From NCBI GenBank assembly GCA_026394055.1, contig JAPKYZ010000082.1, forward strand, positions 1 through 32,203: DNA of 32,203 nt, given 5' to 3'. Of the stretch, positions 27,732-32,203 are shown piece after piece. Positions within the stretch are counted from its first letter, which is position 1; each line of letters begins with the position of its first letter. Both the position numbers and the translations under genes were made by a program. The DNA comes from Acidobacteriota bacterium (GTDB lineage Bacteria; Acidobacteriota; Terriglobia; Bryobacterales; Bryobacteraceae). The notes beneath the pieces are model-generated. The model did no database searches. It had not been told where the DNA came from and saw only the letters and a list, made by a program, of their open reading frames with translations.

Positions 27732-27886
27732 CCTTGGCGATCTGCTGCCCGCTTGCCGGCGGGAGGCACCGTACGACATCGCCTCTAGGGAGAGTTTACC
27801 TCTCTCATCGAAGGGCTCCGGAAGAAGCCCGCGACTGGTGAGGGGTGCCGGGTTGAATCCCGCCCTGTGCGCGCGCAGTGCGGCAC
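27732..27886. other. Hairpin-rich intergenic block, possible structured RNA
   Basis: This block in the 373-bp gap between the TonB receptor and the Rrf2 gene holds at least five adjacent helices. CCT/GGCGAT (27732-27741) pairs with ATCGCC/AGG (27778-27789) around an inner CCCGC-GCGGG hairpin (27748-27763). Then come GAGAG-CTCTC (27790-27804), GGGCT-AGCCC (27813-27830), AGGG..CGGG-CCCG..CCCT (27841-27866) and GTGC-GCAC (27867-27886). Open frames on both strands look non-coding. It could be an RNA, a repeat cluster or a terminator region; I cannot assign a known class or a strand. Confidence 0.45.
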
Positions 27887-28058
27887 AGTAGCGATCTGAT
27901 CTCGGTCCTCTTGTGGTCGCTGACGAACTCCCCCACGCCATCGAAGCTGATCCTGCGGCAACTCGGATGATGAAAGCGTTGACAGAGGGCAATTGTCCGT
28001 TTAGTCTATAGGGAATGTCGTCTTTAGTGATAGCGCTCGCAGAAGCGGTCCGGTGTCG

Positions 28059-28511
28059 ATGACTAACCTCTCCCGAAAGAGCCGTTATGGACTGCGGGCC
28101 GTCTGGCGCCTGGGCCGCGACTATGGACGGGGGCCGGTGACCGCGGCCGAGATCGCGGAGTCAGAGAGTATTCCCCGCAAGTTCCTGGAAGTGATTCTGC
28201 TCCAGCTCCAGAAGGCGGGGGTTGTCGATAGTTGGCGCGGCAAAAACGGTGGCTACCGCCTCGCCGTGCCCCCAGCCCGGCTCACCGTGGGGGCGATCCT
28301 GCGGGCAATCGAGGGTCCGCAGACGTTGGCGCCTTGCGTCAGTGACACCGGTCCGCGCCAGTGCCCGGAGTGTCCTTTGCTGAAGCCGTGCGAAACGCGG
28401 GCTATCCTGCTGAAAATGAAGGCCGCGTTGGGGGGCGTGTTGGACGAGACCACAATCGAAGACGTCAACCTGCGCCGGGACCCTCACGAATCATTTGCCT
28501 ACGAAATCTAG
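28059..28511 (+). CDS. Rrf2-family transcription regulator (Fe-S type), copy 1
   Basis: A 150-residue winged-helix regulator. The N-terminal HTH reads KSRYGLRAVWRLGRDYG...VTAAEIAESESIPRKFLEVILLQLQKAGVVDSWRGKNGGYRLA, with the conserved wing motif RGKNGGYRLA. The effector segment has cysteines spaced C-x8-C-x2-C-x5-C (CVSDTGPRQCPECPLLKPC), suggesting an iron-sulfur cluster or thiol sensing as in IscR/NsrR/CymR relatives. The C-terminus ends ESFAYEI. I take the ATG at 28059; an in-frame GTG at 28053 is possible. A TTGACA with N17 and TAGTCT at 27974-28002 is a moderate promoter. It shares its cysteine spacing with the second Rrf2 at 29624-30097 and precedes the PIG-L gene. Confidence 0.9.
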   Translation: MTNLSRKSRYGLRAVWRLGRDYGRGPVTAAEIAESESIPRKFLEVILLQLQKAGVVDSWRGKNGGYRLAVPPARLTVGAILRAIEGPQTLAPCVSDTGPRQCPECPLLKPCETRAILLKMKAALGGVLDETTIEDVNLRRDPHESFAYEI

Positions 28512-28554
28512 GTCCGGGACCAAGTGCAGGTCGCGTTGCGTAGCCTCGAAATGC

Positions 28555-28583
28555 TTGACGTGGCGAGGCTATCATCTTATTAT
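28555..28583 (+). promoter_or_regulatory. Sigma70 promoter for the PIG-L gene, leaderless
   Basis: TTGACG (28555-28560), 17 nt, TATTAT (28578-28583): five of six matches in each hexamer at ideal spacing. The ATG at 28590 starts six nt after the -10, exactly where transcription should begin. TATCATC before the -10 and GATC-TATG-TCGAGTAT after it are shared with the promoter at 17738-17767. Confidence 0.7.
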
Positions 28584-28589
28584 CGATCT

Positions 28590-29597
28590 ATGAAGTCGAG
28601 TATATTGCCCGGCCAACTCCGCCCCGTGTCACACGCCGTGGAATTGGTCAGATGTCGCTCGGCATCGTCCAACCGTAGGCCATCCCCGATCCTGCGCAGG
28701 TTCCAGCAGTCACACTGGTACCTCCAGGTCCGCTCTTCTTTGTTGTATTTGGCGTTTCTACTGGTGGCTATCGCCATCTACGCCTCGACGGCACGGGCAC
28801 AGCCCAAAGTGTTGCTCGTGGTCGCCCATCCCGACGACGAGTACTATTTCGCGGCCACCACCTACCGCATTGCCCGCGAGCTCGGCGGCACAGTGGACCA
28901 GGTAATCATCACCAACGGCGAAGCGGGCTTCAAGTACTCGGCACTGGCGGAGAAATACTATTCCGTTGAGCTGACGCAGGAAGCGGTGGGCCGCGCGCGT
29001 CTTCCCGAGCTCCGGCGTCAGGAAGCGCTACGAGCGGGTGAAGTGCTGGGTATCCGGCAGCACTACTTCTTGAACGAATGCGATACCAAGTTCACGCTGG
29101 ACCCCAAGGAAGCACTCGGAGGCGGTTGGGATGCGCGGAGCGTCCGCCGGCACTTGCGCGAGCTGATGGAGCACGAGCAGTACGATTTCATCTTTACTCT
29201 GTTGCCCCGATCCGAAACGCATGGCCATCATCAGGCGGCCACGATCCTAGCCGTCGAAACCGCGGCGGCACTCGGCGAACTTCAGCGACCGGTGGTCCTC
29301 GCCGCAGAACCCGGACTGGGAGCGACGGCGCCCGTACCGTTCACCGGGCACGACCACACTGCCGTCGCCAGCGCCGCTCCTTCGTTTGAGTTCAATCGGA
29401 GCCGACCGTTCGGGTTCAAGAACGCCCTCAACTACAACATTGTGGTGAACTGGATGATCGCCGAACACAAGTCTCAGGGGATGTTCCAGAATGACAGCGG
29501 CAAGCATGACCGGGAGCGGTTCTGGCTCTTCACGGAGAATCCGGCGGGTGCCCTGGATCGGGCCGGCAAGCTGTTCTCCGCCGTGAATCAGCAGTAA
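28590..29597 (+). CDS. Exported PIG-L family deacetylase
   Basis: PIG-L/LmbE enzymes are zinc-dependent N-deacetylases, mostly of N-acetylglucosamine conjugates. The metal motif AHPDDE lies near residue 77 (VLLVVAHPDDEYYFAATTYR) and the second zinc ligand in HGHHQAATILAVE near residue 211; NGEAGFKYS is also typical. A hydrophobic segment LLYLAFLLVAIAIYASTARAQ (about 50-70) precedes the domain, so it is exported or membrane-anchored, unlike cytosolic MshB/BshB of thiol synthesis. The first about 48 residues form an unusually long Arg/Ser-rich n-region. I start at the ATG 28590, because a promoter ends six nt before it; an ATG at 28524 lies upstream of that promoter. It is flanked by two Rrf2 genes. 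Confidence 0.85.
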   Translation: MKSSILPGQLRPVSHAVELVRCRSASSNRRPSPILRRFQQSHWYLQVRSSLLYLAFLLVAIAIYASTARAQPKVLLVVAHPDDEYYFAATTYRIARELGGTVDQVIITNGEAGFKYSALAEKYYSVELTQEAVGRARLPELRRQEALRAGEVLGIRQHYFLNECDTKFTLDPKEALGGGWDARSVRRHLRELMEHEQYDFIFTLLPRSETHGHHQAATILAVETAAALGELQRPVVLAAEPGLGATAPVPFTGHDHTAVASAAPSFEFNRSRPFGFKNALNYNIVVNWMIAEHKSQGMFQNDSGKHDRERFWLFTENPAGALDRAGKLFSAVNQQ

Positions 29598-29618
29598 GCC
29601 GGGGCGTCTCCGCGGCTT
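29596..29618. terminator. Hairpin between convergent PIG-L and Rrf2 genes
   Basis: AAGCCG (29596-29601) pairs with CGGCTT (29613-29618) around an 11-nt loop in the 26-bp gap between two genes that end toward each other. It could act as a bidirectional terminator. There is no T run on either side. Confidence 0.35.
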
Positions 29619-29623
29619 GAGCC

Positions 29624-30097
29624 CTAGATGTAGTACATCAAGGTTTCCTGGTCCCCCGCGACCGCGCGCGCTTCCTTCTGGCGCCGACAGACCGCTTCGA
29701 GGGTGGTGCTATCGAGAATATGGGCCATCGCATCGCGCACTTCGCGCATCACCATGCGCGTGCCACAGGTTTGAATATCCACACACTCGTCGCACTTGCG
29801 AAAGCGGCTTTCGCTCGCACACGGCAGCGGAGCCAGAGGCCCCTCGATCGACCGGATCACTTGACCCAGGGTGATCGCGCGCGGTGGACGCGCCAGTAGG
29901 TAGCCCCCCTGCCGCCCGGGCCGGCTTTCGACAAATCCATCCCGTTTCAGCGTCAGCAGGATCTGCTCTAGAAACTTTTTCGGGATCGACTCCTCACGCG
30001 CAATATCCCCAATTGTCGCCAAGGCTCCACCGTGCTTGTCCGACAGATTGTAGAGTGCGCGAAGTGTGTACTGAGTCTTCTTCGAGAGCGTCCGCAA
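29624..30097 (-). CDS. Rrf2-family transcription regulator (Fe-S type), copy 2
   Basis: A 157-residue Rrf2 protein: LSKKTQYTLRALYNLSDKHG, then ATIGDIAREESIPKKFLEQILLTLKRDGFVESRPGRQGGYLLARP for the HTH and wing. The cysteines again follow C-x8-C-x2-C-x5-C (CASESRFRKCDECVDIQTC), identical in spacing to the copy at 28059. The C-terminus ends ETLMYYI, similar to ESFAYEI of the first copy, so they are paralogues. The start is TTG (30095-30097), chosen because MRTLSKKTQYTLRAL aligns with family starts; no clear Shine-Dalgarno is seen. It lies 62 nt after the Gfo/Idh/MocA gene on the same strand and may be co-transcribed. Confidence 0.88.
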   Translation of the reverse strand: MRTLSKKTQYTLRALYNLSDKHGGALATIGDIAREESIPKKFLEQILLTLKRDGFVESRPGRQGGYLLARPPRAITLGQVIRSIEGPLAPLPCASESRFRKCDECVDIQTCGTRMVMREVRDAMAHILDSTTLEAVCRRQKEARAVAGDQETLMYYI

Positions 30098-30159
30098 GGT
30101 TGTTTTGATCTTACCTGAGATCCAGCCTTGCGCCGGTGGTCCGGCGGGAAGTCCGCCAA

Positions 30160-31302
30160 CTACCGCGGAGATCTCCCGTTGGTAGCGGCCAGTGGCACGG
30201 CGCGCCCAGTGCGGATGGATTCATAGGCGGCCTCCACCACTTCATTGACGATCACGTTCACCCGCGGCGTATGCGGCTCGGCGACCGGCTTCTGGTAGCG
30301 GACGCTGTGCAGGAAATGGCTAATCCCGTCGGCCATATGGGGCGGCACCGCCCGAGGGGTTAAAGGTTGCGGCGAACTGACGGCGGCCGGGTCGTTTTCG
30401 GGAATGGCCGGTTCCAGCACCACTTGATCATTCAGCCGCGTCAGCGAGCCCTTGGGCCCGCTGGCCTGAAACTCCCCGCGACCGCCACGCCCAAAGTCTG
30501 GCTTGGCCCACCAGCCGCCTTCGACAATGGCCACAGCGCTCCCGTAGTTCATGATCACCCAGCCATGATCTTCCAGCGGCACCCGCGGATCCTGATTGAG
30601 CTGGCGTCCGGTGGCAAACACACTGTCGGGGCGGCCCAACAGGCAAATCGCCCAGTTGATCCCGTAGGTGCCCTGGTCCATGATGGCGCCGCCTCCATGG
30701 CGCGCCGGCTCGCGAAAGTACCCGGCGTAGTAGGGCGATAGGACCTTTGACGCCGAAAAGCGGTTCACGATGTGGAGCCGCTGGAGGGGTCCAAGCTCAC
30801 CCGCCTTCAGCCGCGCCCCGATCTCCTGGGCGGCCGGCGAGAACCGGGTATGGTCACTGATCATCAAGGTGATCCCGCGCTGTGACGCCAACTGCTCCAT
30901 TTGGCGGGCATCACGGGCACTGGTCGCCATGGGCTTCTGGAACCAGACGTGAATGCCGCGCTTGGCGCACTCCCGCACAATCTCCAGATGTTGGGCGTTG
31001 GGCGTAGTGCTGGTGACCGCGTCCGGCCGGAGCTCGCCCAGCATCACGCGGTAGTCAGTATAGAAGCGGACGCCTTGCGGAAAGGCCTTGCGCGCCCGAT
31101 CCAGCAGATCCGGATGCGGGTCGGCGACGCCCACCAACTCGCCATCTTGCGCCAGAGAGACGTCCTTACTGAAGCGCCAGGAACCATCAAGCTCCAGCCC
31201 AATGTGCGCCACGCGCAACCGGGCCTTTTCGGCCCCCGTTTCCGAGACGACCAGCAATCCGGTGAGGCCCCACCAAATGAGTCGAGTGAACAACATAGTC
31301 AT
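30160..31302 (-). CDS. Exported Gfo/Idh/MocA-family oxidoreductase
   Basis: A 380-residue NAD(P)-dependent sugar dehydrogenase fold. After a signal peptide (LFTRLIWWGLTGLLVVSETGA) comes the Rossmann domain RLRVAHIGLELDGSWRFSKDV, in which the usual GxGxxG is not intact, then VGVADPHPDLLDRARKAF, TTPNAQHLEIVRECAKRGIHVWFQKPMATS (the EKP motif appears as QKP with its lysine kept) and a C-terminal substrate domain with GGAIMDQGTYGINWAICLLGRP. Export, an altered glycine loop and the missing Glu suggest a tightly bound cofactor or a non-classical activity, as in some exported relatives. AAGG lies just before the ATG at 31302; 31296 is an alternative start. Confidence 0.88.
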   Translation of the reverse strand: MTMLFTRLIWWGLTGLLVVSETGAEKARLRVAHIGLELDGSWRFSKDVSLAQDGELVGVADPHPDLLDRARKAFPQGVRFYTDYRVMLGELRPDAVTSTTPNAQHLEIVRECAKRGIHVWFQKPMATSARDARQMEQLASQRGITLMISDHTRFSPAAQEIGARLKAGELGPLQRLHIVNRFSASKVLSPYYAGYFREPARHGGGAIMDQGTYGINWAICLLGRPDSVFATGRQLNQDPRVPLEDHGWVIMNYGSAVAIVEGGWWAKPDFGRGGRGEFQASGPKGSLTRLNDQVVLEPAIPENDPAAVSSPQPLTPRAVPPHMADGISHFLHSVRYQKPVAEPHTPRVNVIVNEVVEAAYESIRTGRAVPLAATNGRSPR

Positions 31303-31378
31303 CCGCCTTCCGCTGACACAATATCCCAGCCAGCGAATGGATGGGTGGGGCCGCGCTTACCGGCGTTCCTACCAGTGC

Positions 31379-31918
31379 TTACTTTTTTGCGAGGCGGCTG
31401 CAGGCGGTCGCCGCACCCGTAATGTCGATCGCCGCCGAGCCTTCTTCAATGTGCTGAATGCGGCCTGAATTTTCGTTCACGATGGTGGCGCGATTGGCGA
31501 TCCAGCGATCGGCGATCAGAATGCCGTAATCCTTAGAGACTTGGCGAGTGGCGAAGTCACTGAGAATCGGGAAGACCACTTTCAAGTCTTCCGCAAACCG
31601 GCGCTGCGAAGGCGTGTTATCGGTGCTGACGCCGAACACTTGCGTATCCACGGTTTCAAACTTATCCAGACCCAACTGGTAGGCCTGCATTTCCTTCGTG
31701 CAGCCGCCCGTAAACGCCGCCGGGAAGAACGCCAGGACGACATTCTTCTTGCCCTTGAACTCAGACAGCGAGACCGGCTTGCCAGTGGTGGAAGGCAAGC
31801 TGAACTCGGGGGCCTGGTCACCTACCTTGAGATGAGTCTTGGGGGGAGCCGGAGACTGGGCCGCCGCTAAGCAGGCAAAGGCCGTCAGGGAAACAAGAGC
31901 GTTAGTTACTGTATTCAT
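31379..31918 (-). CDS. Exported peroxiredoxin (AhpC/TSA, BCP-like)
   Basis: A thiol peroxidase of 179 residues that reduces peroxides. A signal peptide MNTVTNALVSLTAFACLAAAQ directs it to the envelope. The thioredoxin fold starts LKVGDQAPEFSLPSTTGKPVSL, and the peroxidatic cysteine is Cys73 in FFPAAFTGGCTKEM, preceded by the usual Pro/Phe pattern. A second cysteine lies near the very C-terminus (Cys173 in ATACSRLAKK) and could be resolving, but its context does not match classical 2-Cys enzymes. It is transcribed alone, 76 nt upstream of the Gfo/Idh/MocA gene on the same strand. A periplasmic peroxidase fits with MsrPQ as part of envelope oxidative defence, though the genes are not linked. 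Confidence 0.9.
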   Translation of the reverse strand: MNTVTNALVSLTAFACLAAAQSPAPPKTHLKVGDQAPEFSLPSTTGKPVSLSEFKGKKNVVLAFFPAAFTGGCTKEMQAYQLGLDKFETVDTQVFGVSTDNTPSQRRFAEDLKVVFPILSDFATRQVSKDYGILIADRWIANRATIVNENSGRIQHIEEGSAAIDITGAATACSRLAKK

Positions 31919-31971
31919 CGCTTTAACCTACCACATGGAAATACGGGAATTGAGTCGAGCCACCTGTGTGC

Positions 31972-32013
31972 CGTGGGGCTGCCCCACGTGGGCCTTCAGC
32001 CGTTGATGAAGGC
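31972..32013 (-). terminator. Two tandem hairpins after the last, partial gene
   Basis: GCCTTCA/TGAAGGC (31992-31998 with 32007-32013) begins right at the stop codon on the minus strand. It is followed by CGTGGGG/CCCCACG (31972-31978 with 31982-31988), a 7-bp stem with a 3-nt loop. Both stems are perfect. No T run follows, so transcription termination is inferred from position and stability only. Confidence 0.45.
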
Positions 32014-32203
32014 TTAGACCTCGAGCTTCACTGTCGGCTTGGTATTCGGGAAGATGCGCTCAACCGCTGCCTGGCCGGGGCCGGGTTTCTTCATCCCGTA
32101 CGCATTCACCGGCTGCGACCGGTTCACCCAAAGCGTGTAGTACAGGTGGTCGGCGCGCGGATCATCCGTATTGGGGTGGAGCAAAATGGTCAACCCCAGG
32201 CTG
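32014..32203 (-). CDS. C-terminal end of an unidentified protein (partial)
   Basis: The frame is open from the window edge to a TAA at 32014-32016 and encodes about 62 C-terminal residues: LGLTILLHPNTDDPRADHLY, then YTLWVNRSQPVNAYGMKKPG and an end PNTKPTVKLEV. I do not recognise the family. The composition is protein-like, and no competing frame is better. The start and any domains lie beyond the window. Confidence 0.65.
   Translation of the reverse strand, partial: SLGLTILLHPNTDDPRADHLYYTLWVNRSQPVNAYGMKKPGPGQAAVERIFPNTKPTVKLEV

Noticed and set aside
27811..27866. Cobalamin- or FMN-riboswitch-like strings (CCCGCGACTG, GGGTTGAATCCCG)
   Set aside because: Single motif resemblances only; the other conserved blocks and their order are missing, and the downstream gene is not a vitamin gene.
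27702..27992. Minus-strand 96-codon ORF in the hairpin-rich gap
   Set aside because: Low-complexity translation containing RAGFNPAP-like strings typical of translated palindromic repeats; no ribosome-binding site.

Overview
The window looks chromosomal, from a GC-rich member of the Acidobacteriota, most like the Bryobacteraceae/Solibacter lineage. The evidence is an Oar-like TonB receptor with an N-terminal carboxypeptidase-regulatory domain, a DUF1587/1595/1592/1588/1585 protein paired with a DUF1552 protein, many exported enzymes, and a tyrosine recombinase with a QVMRR box. This is inference from gene content, not from a phylogenetic marker search.

Layout. (1) 1-4300, minus strand: the str operon rpsL-rpsG-fusA-tuf (tuf cut by the window edge), with a good promoter about 400 nt upstream of rpsL. 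(2) 4565-4639: tRNA-Gly(CCC). Behind its 3' end lies a roughly 5 kb accessory island (about 4640-9850). It holds a tyrosine recombinase with altered catalytic histidines, an excisionase-like HTH gene, a 105-bp imperfect palindrome, a winged-helix-like protein, two small genes with broken reading frames, an SSB without the acidic tip, an HTH antitoxin interrupted by an in-frame stop, and an intact ParDE-like pair. The island looks partly decayed. (3) 9978-14221, minus strand: a compact five-gene operon of ATP-grasp ligase, SfnG/SsuD-like flavin monooxygenase and MetQ-MetN-MetI, with zero or overlapping gene junctions. A methionine/kynurenine-type aminotransferase diverges from it at 14283. (4) 15450-17736, minus strand: an exported creatininase-family protein, then MsrP and MsrQ, joined by 4-nt overlaps. 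Regions 3 and 4 together make a sulfur/methionine neighbourhood: uptake, possible desulfonation, transamination and repair of oxidised methionine. (5) 17777-24298, plus strand: DUF1592-type cytochrome-like protein, Tat-exported DUF1552 protein, a frameshifted exported ankyrin protein and an exported CxxCH protein. (6) 24494-27685: Oar-like TonB-dependent receptor, followed by a 370-bp intergenic region packed with hairpins. (7) 28059-31918: two Rrf2-type regulators with identical cysteine spacing flank an exported PIG-L deacetylase; next come an exported Gfo/Idh/MocA protein and an exported peroxiredoxin. The window ends inside an unidentified minus-strand gene.

Most notable are the sulfur operon, the island with several frame breaks, a shared promoter/start block at 17751 and 28570 that predicts leaderless mRNAs, and the structured intergenic region at 27732-27886. 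Several starts differ from the longest open frame (metQ TTG, msrQ TTG, rpsL GTG, the toxin GTG); I chose them from family alignment, Shine-Dalgarno sites or overlaps.
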